This document shows, in pieces, positions 1-6,949 of a DNA stretch of 9,656 nt (its first letter is position 1; every line of letters starts with the position of its first letter). Origin of the DNA: DATAPD01 sp036265385. Lineage in GTDB: Bacteria > Acidobacteriota > Terriglobia > Terriglobales > Acidobacteriaceae. A program made the position numbers and the translations under genes. The notes under the pieces were generated by a model. It was not told the origin of the DNA and ran no database searches. It saw nothing but the letters and a program-made list of their open reading frames with translations. Where the stretch lies: positions 1 to 9,656 of the forward strand of contig DATAPD010000011.1 of assembly GCA_036265385.1 (NCBI GenBank), in the 5' to 3' direction.

Positions 1-102
1 ACGCTCCTTCATTGGTTAGCCGTGCGCTGGCACTACCGCTGGATGAAAGTGCGCGAGCGTGACCTACGTCAGATTTTGGCTCACATCGACGAACAATGCT
101 GA
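1..102 (+). CDS. 3' end of an upstream gene, product unknown (partial)
   Basis: The first reading frame is open from the window edge to a TGA at 100-102 and gives a 33-residue C-terminus rich in Trp, Arg and His, ending in DEQC. The stop overlaps the next gene: ATG codons at 96 and at 102 both lie in the frame of the methyltransferase, and the TGATG overlap at 100-104 is typical of coupled genes in this cluster. A basic, amphipathic tail of this kind would suit a glycosyltransferase. However, no catalytic part is in view, so the product is not assigned. The coding call rests on the open frame and the stop/start overlap. Confidence 0.55.
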   Translation, partial: TLLHWLAVRWHYRWMKVRERDLRQILAHIDEQC

Positions 103-887
103 TGCAAAAGGGCAATGGGTTTCGCATACGCGCGCGATCCCTGTGCAAGCGCTTATTTCATTGCCTTCTCGGCCGGCTGGGAATTCGACGTCTCAGAGAG
201 CATTCATTTTTTGAGACACTTCTCGCACGACCGGCGGCCGTAGCCGACTTTGGGGCGCACCGCGGAGAATTCTTTTCCGCTTTGAAAGCCGAATGTTCGA
301 TTGCTCGAGCACTTCTCATCGAGGCGAACCCCGCACTGGCGGGGTCTCTGAAACGAACATTCGGCGACGAGGCCGACGTCGTTCATGCTGCGCTTGTCGG
401 AGAAAACAAAGGGCGGGCAATCACTTTTACACGCTCAATCGAGCCCGAGGCGTCGAGTATTTTCAGTGAGTGGGCAGGATTTTACGGCGTGGCCGACCAG
501 GTGGACGTCCCTGCAATGGACTTCGCAGAGGCGTTTCGGTGCTTGGGTGGGCGCGTGGATGTGGCCAAGTTTGATATCGAAGGCGCTGAAGTGGGCGTGT
601 TAGAAGCTGCGAATGCATCTGATCTCGCCAGTTGCGGCCAGTTGACGGTGGAATTTCACGACAAGAGGCCGCCGTTAACCCAACGCGATATTGATCGCGT
701 CTGCGAGCGTATGCGTTCCGAGGGTTACGGCATTGTAAACGCAAACTGGCCGTACTTTAACGACATCTTGTTCGTGAACCTGAAAAGAATGCCCGCGGCC
801 AAACGAATGGAATTTCGCTGCCGCATGGCGTTGGCTAATGCGTTGTTCATGGTGCGTCGAATAATCTTTGCGAGCGGTTATTCATAA
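96..887 (+). CDS. FkbM-family SAM-dependent methyltransferase
   Basis: The 263-residue protein is predicted to transfer a methyl group from S-adenosylmethionine, probably to a sugar hydroxyl of the glycan made by the neighbouring enzymes. Visible motifs are the SAM-binding loop VADFGAHRGEF (about residues 49-59), an acidic strand end LIEANP (74-79), the FkbM-type KFDIEGAEVGVLE block (158-170) and VEFHD (185-189). This order and length fit the FkbM family. Before residue 45 there is a basic, hydrophobic leader with no clear signal peptide, so a cytoplasmic enzyme is expected. The start could be ATG 96 or ATG 102; neither has a good Shine-Dalgarno sequence, and 102 gives a TGATG overlap with the upstream gene. 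The acceptor sugar is unknown. FkbM proteins are often found beside glycosyltransferases, which supports the call. Confidence 0.85.
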   Translation: MLMQKGNGFRIRARSLCKRLFHCLLGRLGIRRLREHSFFETLLARPAAVADFGAHRGEFFSALKAECSIARALLIEANPALAGSLKRTFGDEADVVHAALVGENKGRAITFTRSIEPEASSIFSEWAGFYGVADQVDVPAMDFAEAFRCLGGRVDVAKFDIEGAEVGVLEAANASDLASCGQLTVEFHDKRPPLTQRDIDRVCERMRSEGYGIVNANWPYFNDILFVNLKRMPAAKRMEFRCRMALANALFMVRRIIFASGYS

Positions 888-896
888 AATTGTTCG

Positions 897-1964
897 ATGG
901 AACCAGTTGTTCTAGCTTTGGCCAGTAACGAATCCTATTTCCCGGGACTATATTGCGCGATTGCGAGCGCATTAGGTTACTTGGATCCCAAACGAGAAAT
1001 CGATGTGAAGGTGCTCGACGGCGGTCTATCGCGGTCTTCGCTGGATACTCTTTCCAAGCTGGTTGGGCGCATGGGCAAACACACGCGCCTGGATTTTGTG
1101 ACAGCAGATCCATCGATTTTTGGAAAGGCCACACTCGCACCCGGCCAATCGCATATGGCTTACTGCCGGTTATTGCTACCACACTTACTGGACGTTCCGC
1201 GTTTAATCTATCTCGACTGCGACGTTTTGGTGTTCCGCGATCTATCACAGCTTTATGATCTTCAATTGTCGGATGGTAAAGCGATTGCAGCAGTTCCTGA
1301 TGCAGAAACATCGTGCCTCGCTGAAGACTCACCAGTTGTGGCAAGAGCCATGCAGCTTCCTCCCCAAGGCGCATACTTTAATTCCGGAGTGATGTTGATG
1401 AATCTCAATGAACTCAGGCGAGGGCACTTCTTTGAGCGCGCTGTCGAGTTCTTGAATAGTTGGAGTGGGAAGTACCGGTTTTATGACCAGTCAGCCATCA
1501 ACTTTCTTCTCCATGGCCGGATCGAAGCGCTACCCGCAGAATGGAATCGGCCTGCGTGGCGCTTTGATGCACAGGAGAATAATGATCTGAACTGCGTTCT
1601 TCACTACACGAGTTCAGCGCCATGGCTCGGTGGAACAGCTGGTCCAGCCCAGGTGTTATTCGAACGATTCGCGGTGGAAGTGGGGTTGCCCGTGAATCGG
1701 CAAACCGCAGTTTTCAAGAAATCGCGGAGACAAAAATTCCTTCGCAATGCGCTTGCACCTTTTCGGGCAGTCGCTTTTCCGCTGGCATCCTTCTTTTACA
1801 AATTTGCCGGACAAAAAGAGAAATGTGCCGCCTATCAGAAAGTGGCGCGTTATTGGTTCTATTATGTTCTCAACGCGCGGCGCCGGCGTCGACTTCATCA
1901 CAGGCGCGCCGAGCAAATTCAAAGCATGAAGTTCAAATTCGTCGCCTCCAAGTTCGCAGCATGA
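897..1964 (+). CDS. Glycosyltransferase family 8 (LgtC-like)
   Basis: This 355-residue protein carries the features of GT8 retaining glycosyltransferases, which use a nucleotide sugar (often UDP-galactose or UDP-glucose) and a metal ion. The N-terminal strand VVLALASNESYF (4-15) fits the usual sugar-nucleotide-binding start. The metal-binding DxD lies in LIYLDCDVLVF (DCD at 107-109). FNSGVMLMNL (161-170) and YDQSAIN (196-202) are the typical later blocks, and HYTSSAPW (236-243) matches the family's C-terminal histidine region. The last 100 residues are basic and rich in aromatic residues, which suggests membrane association, as is common for LgtC-type enzymes. The ATG at 897 follows the methyltransferase stop by 9 bases with no clear Shine-Dalgarno sequence. 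The stop overlaps the next start as ATGA. Sugar specificity cannot be inferred. Confidence 0.9.
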   Translation: MEPVVLALASNESYFPGLYCAIASALGYLDPKREIDVKVLDGGLSRSSLDTLSKLVGRMGKHTRLDFVTADPSIFGKATLAPGQSHMAYCRLLLPHLLDVPRLIYLDCDVLVFRDLSQLYDLQLSDGKAIAAVPDAETSCLAEDSPVVARAMQLPPQGAYFNSGVMLMNLNELRRGHFFERAVEFLNSWSGKYRFYDQSAINFLLHGRIEALPAEWNRPAWRFDAQENNDLNCVLHYTSSAPWLGGTAGPAQVLFERFAVEVGLPVNRQTAVFKKSRRQKFLRNALAPFRAVAFPLASFFYKFAGQKEKCAAYQKVARYWFYYVLNARRRRRLHHRRAEQIQSMKFKFVASKFAA

Positions 1965-3199
1965 GAATATTGCATCTCAACACTCATGCGTCCGGTGGCA
2001 GTTACGAGCATGCGGCACTTCTTTGTACCGCATTGGCGGAGCAGGGAATTGAAAGCCGACTGCTCTCTGAAAGTTCGCAACCGCCCAAGGGTCCAAGACC
2101 GTTCTTCGATCGCGTCATCCGTCGATCATATGTTTCGTTATCCACTGAGCCGTGGCATGGAACGCGACGGCTACTGCCTCCGCCCGCAGGTGCGGAATTG
2201 GTTGGAATTGATGTGGTGCAGCTTCACATGGTGGCTGATTGGTTTGACGTTCCCCGTTGGTTGGAATCTCTGCCACGCAAAATAGGTGTCGTGATCAGTG
2301 TTCACGACATGTGGCATATCACCGGGGGCTGCTTTCTTTATCGTGGATGTGATAGATATGCGAAGGAGATCGCTCCGTGCAATTTATGTCCGATCCTCAG
2401 ATGGCCGGCGAACCAACTGCTGGCGACGGCCGCGTATTCGCAGAAATTGCGTGCGTATCCGCGTCGTGGAGCACGCATCGTGGCAAATAGCCGTTGGCTG
2501 GCCGAGATCGCCGCCAGAAGCCGAATAGCGAAAGCATGCGGTGGCGTACGAGTGATTGTCCCTGGAATTGATACGACGATCTTTAAACTGCAGGACAAGC
2601 AGGTATGCCGGAAGCAATTGAGCCTGCCGGCAGACGCATTCGTTATCATAACAGGGGGCGCTTCCCTGAACGATACAAACAAGAATGTGCCATGGCTCTT
2701 CGAGCAGTTATCCAAATTGCCGGACCTCCGGAACGTGACCGTGTTGGCGTTCGGCGAGGGCCGCGTGCCAGTTCCACAGAGTTTGAACGTGAGGTTTACA
2801 GGCGGCATTCGCGAACGAGAGGATCTCGCAAGGTTCCTTGCAGCCGCGGATGTTTTTGTCAGTGCTTCCTTGATGGAAACCTACGGGCTTACCCTCGTGG
2901 AGGCGATGGCTTGTGGAACACCGGTGGTAGCCTTTCGAGCGGGCGGAATTCCGGAGGCAGCGCCTGATGGTCACGGCGCGATTCTGTGTGAACGACAAGA
3001 TGCCGATGCATTACTTAAAGCTGTTAGCAACCTACGGGAGTCGCCTCAGCTTCGCCTGACGTTAGGCCGACTCGCGCACCAGACAGCGCAGAGTCGCAAT
3101 GCGGCGACTACATTTGCGAGCGAATTCGCGCAGCTTTATCGAGAATGCGTTGGGGTCGAGCAAACGAATTGCGCAAACACGGCAGCCACAGTGACATGA
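1961..3199 (+). CDS. Glycosyltransferase family 4 (GT-B fold)
   Basis: From ATG 1961 the protein is 412 residues, a normal GT4 length. MRILHLNTHASGGSY (1-15) is the usual first strand and Gly loop of the N-terminal Rossmann domain. HDMWHITGGC (115-124) begins a conserved acceptor-side block with cysteines at 124, 130, 140 and 143. PGIDTTIF (201-208) starts the second domain, and METYGLTLVEAMACGTPVVA (305-324) holds the donor-binding E-x7-E (E306, E314). The frame is open back to about 1622, but ATG 1961 gives a canonical N-terminus and a four-base ATGA overlap with the GT8 stop, so translational coupling is likely. The HDxW...TGGC...C...C..CP pattern resembles colanic-acid-type transferases. 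The reaction is probably transfer of a hexose to the growing lipid-linked oligosaccharide on the cytoplasmic side. Its own stop overlaps the next start as ATGA. Confidence 0.92.
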   Translation: MRILHLNTHASGGSYEHAALLCTALAEQGIESRLLSESSQPPKGPRPFFDRVIRRSYVSLSTEPWHGTRRLLPPPAGAELVGIDVVQLHMVADWFDVPRWLESLPRKIGVVISVHDMWHITGGCFLYRGCDRYAKEIAPCNLCPILRWPANQLLATAAYSQKLRAYPRRGARIVANSRWLAEIAARSRIAKACGGVRVIVPGIDTTIFKLQDKQVCRKQLSLPADAFVIITGGASLNDTNKNVPWLFEQLSKLPDLRNVTVLAFGEGRVPVPQSLNVRFTGGIREREDLARFLAAADVFVSASLMETYGLTLVEAMACGTPVVAFRAGGIPEAAPDGHGAILCERQDADALLKAVSNLRESPQLRLTLGRLAHQTAQSRNAATTFASEFAQLYRECVGVEQTNCANTAATVT

Positions 3200-4188
3200 A
3201 AGTGCGAGCCCCCTTTGGGTTTGTGACCGGCTGCCATGCCGGAGACAAGTTCATGGTTCAAGCGACGCTGGCGAGCATGAAGCGCTACTGCCCAGCGGTT
3301 CCCATTTGCTTGGTTGTCGACGGAGACGTCGATGTTTCGGATTTGGTGAACGATTACCGCCCCATCGTTTTGCGAGTCGGCGATTTGCCATCTGCAGAAA
3401 TGCGAAAACTCATCGCAGGAAGTTTTCACGCCAAACATGCGGCCATGTGGGAAGGGCCATTTGAATTTTACGTCTGGATCGACTCGGACGCGATTGTTTG
3501 GGGCGATTTTACTCCCCAAATCCGCACGGACGTCGATTTCCAAATATTTTGGAGCGAGATTTCGATCCCAGCCGACGCGAGAGAAATCCCAAAATGGCTG
3601 CCGCATTTTTACTTTGACCCGTCCAAGTTGCCGCAGCTTGATCCCAAATTCGAGTGGCGCGGGCATGCTTATTTTAGCGCGGGAGTGTTCGGGTGCCGAC
3701 GCAATGCCATACCTTTTGAACGGTATGTTGACCTCGAGGCGGTGGGTCGCCAGGTTCCGGGCCTGTTCGAATCCGGCCTAAATAGCTCCAAAGGAGACAT
3801 GGGAATGCTGAACTACCTGGTCCACGCGATGGGACAGAGAGGGGAGCTCCAGACAACTGCGTCCGACTTGCAACACGTTCCGGCCCATCAGGGGAGAGCA
3901 GAGTTCGAGCAGGACTGCGCTGGTAATGGCTGGCGTTTCCCACAGCAAATCCGCCGTCCGCGTGTCGCTCATTTCTGCGGGCGCAAACCATTTCTGTTTG
4001 ACCGGCAGGCTTATTCGCGACCTTTCACTATTGCTCGCTTGGAGCATCATCGCACGCATCACAGCGATTTAGGAGCTTGGTGGGCAGTGCTAAACGAAGA
4101 ACGACATCTGTTGATCCGCAAACTTCAGCGCCGATTGCAACGGCTCAATGGCAAATCCGGCCAGCAAAGAACAGCCTCTCCACGATGA
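3196..4188 (+). CDS. GT-A-like glycosyltransferase with DSD motif, family uncertain
   Basis: The 330-residue product starts at ATG 3196, which overlaps the GT4 stop as ATGA; the frame is open further upstream to 3145, but that stretch lies inside the GT4 gene. FGFVTGCHAGDKFMVQATL (7-25) and VPICLVVDGD (35-44) look like the first strands of a GT-A fold. FYVWIDSDAIVWGD (91-104) has a metal-binding DSD at 96-98. AYFSAGVFGCRR and GDMGMLNYL are GT8-like later blocks, and RVAHFCGRKPF near the C-terminus resembles the C-terminal His region. I infer a metal-dependent sugar transferase, but I do not recognise a named family. The last 24 or so residues (WWAVLNEE onward, from 4078) form a charged, probably helical tail. 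That tail is duplicated downstream at 5027-5107. The stop overlaps the next gene as ATGA. Confidence 0.75.
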   Translation: MKVRAPFGFVTGCHAGDKFMVQATLASMKRYCPAVPICLVVDGDVDVSDLVNDYRPIVLRVGDLPSAEMRKLIAGSFHAKHAAMWEGPFEFYVWIDSDAIVWGDFTPQIRTDVDFQIFWSEISIPADAREIPKWLPHFYFDPSKLPQLDPKFEWRGHAYFSAGVFGCRRNAIPFERYVDLEAVGRQVPGLFESGLNSSKGDMGMLNYLVHAMGQRGELQTTASDLQHVPAHQGRAEFEQDCAGNGWRFPQQIRRPRVAHFCGRKPFLFDRQAYSRPFTIARLEHHRTHHSDLGAWWAVLNEERHLLIRKLQRRLQRLNGKSGQQRTASPR

Positions 4189-5033
4189 ATCAGAGACCAA
4201 GAATTGTGTTCTTGATTCCAATCGCTTCCCGTCGGCGAGCAAAGGACTGGCAGCTTGCCTGCGCTTATTTCAAGCAAACGCTGTCATCCATATTTAACTC
4301 AACTCATCAAAACTATTGCGTGGCTGTCGCTGGCCATGAGCCTCCGGATTTTGAACTGCCACAAGATCCAAGGTTCGAATTCTTATCACTTGATCATCCT
4401 TTGCCATCGCTAGAAAACGGATATTACCGTGCGGCGGTTAAGGACAAGTTGATTAAGTTGGAATCGGCTTGGAATTACGCAAAATCTACGTGGAATCCCG
4501 AGTATCTGATGAAGCTTGATTGGGATGACTTGATTAGTTCCAGGCTGGTGGAGTGGTTGGAAAATGCTAGCGGGGAGGCTGGTTATCTTATACAACATGG
4601 GTGGGTTTGGCGCTCGGGATCACGTTATCTCATTCAACGCACAGAGTACTTCGACCGGCACTGTGGTTCCTCCCTGATTATCCGGAGAGACCTGGCGGAT
4701 AAAACCGGCCCGTTTCTGAGCGAGATCGAAGGCGCGGTGCTGGATGGGGCGGGTTACCGGTTTGCTGCCAATGATCATTATTCACTCGTCCCCGGATCTG
4801 GAGCTACGACGCTGCTGCTGAACGATAGCCATCAACGTTATGCGGCCCAATTTGGCTATTTGGGGCACAAACTAGCGACAGTTCCGTTCAACGCCGCTGT
4901 TTGTCGCATCCATGAAAACAACGCCGGTGCCGACGAATCTCTCGGCAGGGAAACTCTGCGGATGTTTTTCGGACGCGTCCGGCGGACGCGCTTGATCACG
5001 CCGAGCTTGAAGAAAGAATTCATGCTTGGTTGA
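4185..5033 (+). CDS. Putative GT-A-like glycosyltransferase, duplicated gene, intact copy
   Basis: The 282-residue product starts at ATG 4185, overlapping the upstream stop as ATGA. The N-terminus RIVFLIPIASRR (6-17) and VAVAGHEPPDF (46-56) look like the first strands of a GT-A fold. YLMKLDWDDLISSRLVEWL (107-125) carries the acidic cluster DWDD (112-115), which I take as the counterpart of DxD. Later blocks are CGSSLIIRRDLADKTGPF, NDHYSLVPGSG and NDSHQRYAAQ. There is no membrane segment or signal peptide. I do not recognise a characterised homologue, so the transferase role is inferred from these motifs and from the neighbours. The next gene is a diverged copy: in residues 131-222 I count 71 of 92 identical, against about half in the N-terminal third. 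The final Gly codon and stop are supplied by duplicated sequence from the upstream gene, so the 3' end is chimeric. Confidence 0.7.
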   Translation: MNQRPRIVFLIPIASRRRAKDWQLACAYFKQTLSSIFNSTHQNYCVAVAGHEPPDFELPQDPRFEFLSLDHPLPSLENGYYRAAVKDKLIKLESAWNYAKSTWNPEYLMKLDWDDLISSRLVEWLENASGEAGYLIQHGWVWRSGSRYLIQRTEYFDRHCGSSLIIRRDLADKTGPFLSEIEGAVLDGAGYRFAANDHYSLVPGSGATTLLLNDSHQRYAAQFGYLGHKLATVPFNAAVCRIHENNAGADESLGRETLRMFFGRVRRTRLITPSLKKEFMLG

Positions 5034-5107
5034 CCGTGCTAAACGAAAATCGCCAAGTGCTTGCCAGCAAAGTCAATCGACGGCTTACGAACCTAGTTGC
5101 GCGATGA
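5027..5107 (+). pseudogene. Ghost C-terminus of the 3196-4188 glycosyltransferase
   Basis: Read from TGG 5027, this stretch encodes 26 residues and a TGA at 5105-5107. Its first 24 residues match the tail of the 3196-4188 product: WLTVLNENRQVLASKVNRRL against WWAVLNEERHLLIRKLQRRL, with 12 identical residues in 24 by my count. A 12-base block (gtgctaaacgaa) is identical in both places. The fragment has no start codon of its own in this frame and lies mostly after the stop of the preceding gene. I read it as the 3' part of the upstream gene, carried along by the tandem duplication. Its TGA still overlaps ATG 5104 of the next gene as ATGA, exactly as in the parent junction at 4185-4188. Confidence 0.8.
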
Positions 5108-5964
5108 AGATGAATGTCAGACCTGTTGTGGTTTTCTTGATTCCATTTGCATCCCGAGAGATCAAGTCCAAGTGGGAGATCGCCTGCGCTCATCTCCGGC
5201 AGACGCTTAAATCTATACAAAATTCAACCAATGGTAGTTTTCGTGTCGTTGTAGCTGGCCATGAAGCGCCAGATTTCGATGTTCGATTTGATTCACGGTT
5301 CTGTTTCTTAACGGTCAATCAGCCCATTCCATCGCGTGAAAATTACCCCGTTGCTCTAAAGCTGGACAGACTAATGAAAATCGCAGTCGCCTGGGGGTAC
5401 GCGAAGTCAACATGCAACCCGAGGTATGTGATGAAATTTGATGCCGACGATTTTTATCAGCTCCAGGCTGGTTGACTGGCTGGACAAGGCTGAAGGCGAG
5501 GCCGGCTATCTTATCAAACATGGATGGTTTTGGCGGTCGGATGCCCGTTACCTCATTCAATCTACCGAGTATCTGGACCGGGTGTGCGGTTCTTGCTGAT
5601 CATCCGCAGCGACTTGGCGGATCAAACTGGACCGTTCTTGACCGAGGTAGAAGGCGTGGCACTTGATGCGGCAAGTTCGCGGTTCGCAGCCAGCGACCAT
5701 TATTCGCTCGTTCCTGGATCTGGACCTAGCACGTTTCTTCTGAACGATAGCCACCAACGTTATGCGGCCCAATGCGCGTATTTGGGACATACTCTGTGCA
5801 GCGTGCCATTTAATGCAGTTGTTTATCGGACTGGCAATCCCGAGAGTAGCTCAAGCGTCGCCGGAATAAGGCGGCCGAGATACACTGTGCGAATGCTTGT
5901 TGGAAGGATCCGGAGAACGAGGCTCATCACCAAAAGCCTGAGAAAAGAATTCATGTTGGAATAA
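5104..5964 (+). pseudogene. Second copy of the duplicated GT-A-like gene, disrupted by two compensating frameshifts
   Basis: Starting at ATG 5104, the product follows the preceding gene closely (VVFLIPFASRE, VVAGHEAPDF, YVMKFDADDF) and then stops at a TGA at 5473-5475. The homologous sequence continues one frame over (ISSRLVDWLDKAEGEAGYLI onward) until about 5590. It then returns to the original frame (LIIRSDLADQTGPF, DHYSLVPGSG, NDSHQRYAAQ) and ends at TAA 5962-5964 after EFMLE. The simplest explanation is one extra T in the five-T run at 5451-5455 and one missing base around 5591-5595. Corrected, the protein would be about 286 residues, with acidic cluster DADD in place of DWDD. The indels may be real and make this a pseudogene, or they may be assembly errors near T-rich runs. 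Without read data I cannot decide. This copy keeps the ancestral 3' end. Confidence 0.75.
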
Positions 5965-6065
5965 GCGGCTCATTCAAAGCACTCTTGCGATTTTGTCGCG
6001 GTTGTAATCCCGATCGTTCAAAACAAGCAAATAGAGATATGCGTCTTCTGTTTTGACCGAGAGAA

Positions 6066-6929
6066 ATGAATTCCATGACGCTTTCCATCATGATCACCAC
6101 CCGGAACCGAGTGGAGAATTTGCAGCGGACACTGAGAGTCTTAACCCAGCTTGATCCAGCGCCGGACGAGATACTAATTACGACCGACGGTTGCGTCGAT
6201 GGAACTGAAGAGTTCGTTAGGTCAGAATTGCCGACCGCCAAATTGGTCGTGAACAATCGAGTCATCGGCTCGGTGGCGTCACGCGATCGGATGATGCGCG
6301 AGGCGCGAGGGGATTTGGTGCTGGCTCTGGATGATGACAGTTATCCGGAGGAGTTAGATTGTATATCGCGCATCGTGCCGTTTTTTGAGCAGCGGCCCAG
6401 ACTGGCAGTGCTCAATTTTCCTCAGCGCACTGATGAGTATTTTGAAACACTTACGCAAACAAACTTTGGGTCCGAACATTTGACGCGGTCGTTTGCTAAC
6501 TCGGGCGCGGCCCTGCGTCGGGCCACCTATCTTTTACTGGCCGGTTTTGAATCGCGTTTTTACCACATGTACGAAGAACCGGACTACGGGTTACAATGTG
6601 TGGCGGCAGGTTATGACGTGCTATGCTCTCCGGTTGTTACGATCCGTCATCACTACTCCGGGCAAGCGCGAGATGAGATTCGTATTCATCATCGTCATGC
6701 ACGGAATGAGTTCTGGAGCACTTTGATACGGTGCCCTTTGCCCTTTGCAGTTGGGATGGTTGCGTGGCGCGTTTTTTCGCAATTTCGCTACGCGTGTAAG
6801 CGAGGGTGGTCGTGGGTGGTTCGCGAGCCGGTCTGGTGGTGCGAAGCCTTGGCCGGTATTCCGTATTGCGTTCGGAAACGAAGGCCTGTTCCGTGGGCAG
6901 GCTACAAACGCTGGCTTAGTTTGCCTTAG
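6066..6929 (+). CDS. Glycosyltransferase family 2
   Basis: The 287-residue protein is a classic inverting GT2 transferase. The N-terminal strand LSIMITTRNRVENLQRTLRVL (6-26) is followed by ILITTDGCVDGT (36-47), the D-G/S-x-D-G-T block that contacts the nucleotide. LVLALDDDSYPEE (84-96) holds the metal-binding DDD (89-91). SGAALRRATYLLLAGFE (146-162) and MYEEPDYGLQC (168-178) form the acceptor block, with the likely catalytic acid in EEPD. TIRHHYSG (192-199) follows, as in many GT2 enzymes. The C-terminal 60 residues are Trp- and Arg-rich and may associate with the membrane. The start may be ATG 6066 or ATG 6075; a purine-rich gagaga at 6059-6064 suits 6075 better. It lies 101 bases after the disrupted gene and is probably in the same operon. 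The sugar is unknown. Confidence 0.9.
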   Translation: MNSMTLSIMITTRNRVENLQRTLRVLTQLDPAPDEILITTDGCVDGTEEFVRSELPTAKLVVNNRVIGSVASRDRMMREARGDLVLALDDDSYPEELDCISRIVPFFEQRPRLAVLNFPQRTDEYFETLTQTNFGSEHLTRSFANSGAALRRATYLLLAGFESRFYHMYEEPDYGLQCVAAGYDVLCSPVVTIRHHYSGQARDEIRIHHRHARNEFWSTLIRCPLPFAVGMVAWRVFSQFRYACKRGWSWVVREPVWWCEALAGIPYCVRKRRPVPWAGYKRWLSLP

Positions 6930-6949
6930 AACGGAATCCTTTCTCCGCG

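Larger units (their letters stand above)
4077..5959 (+). repeat. Diverged tandem duplication of about 0.95 kb (two units)
   Basis: Unit 1 runs from about 4077 to 5025 and unit 2 from about 5026 to 5959. Each contains the C-terminal codons of the 3196-4188 gene followed by one complete GT-A-like gene. A TTGG tetramer occurs at the start of unit 1 (4077-4080), at the junction (5026-5029) and at the end of unit 2 (5956-5959), which marks the likely breakpoint. Divergence is high enough that the event is old or that the copies evolved quickly. Confidence 0.8.

Noticed and set aside
847..1374. 175-codon open frame on the - strand
   Set aside because: It overlaps the well-supported GT8 gene, including its DxD region, and its translation shows no family motifs.
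1622..1960. N-terminal extension of the first GT4 gene
   Set aside because: The frame is open, but the sequence is the shadow of the GT8 3' half. ATG 1961 gives a canonical GT4 N-terminus and an ATGA overlap.
5472..5666. Separate small gene starting at TTG 5472
   Set aside because: It is an out-of-frame reading of the frameshifted second copy. The homologous reading in this stretch lies in a different frame.
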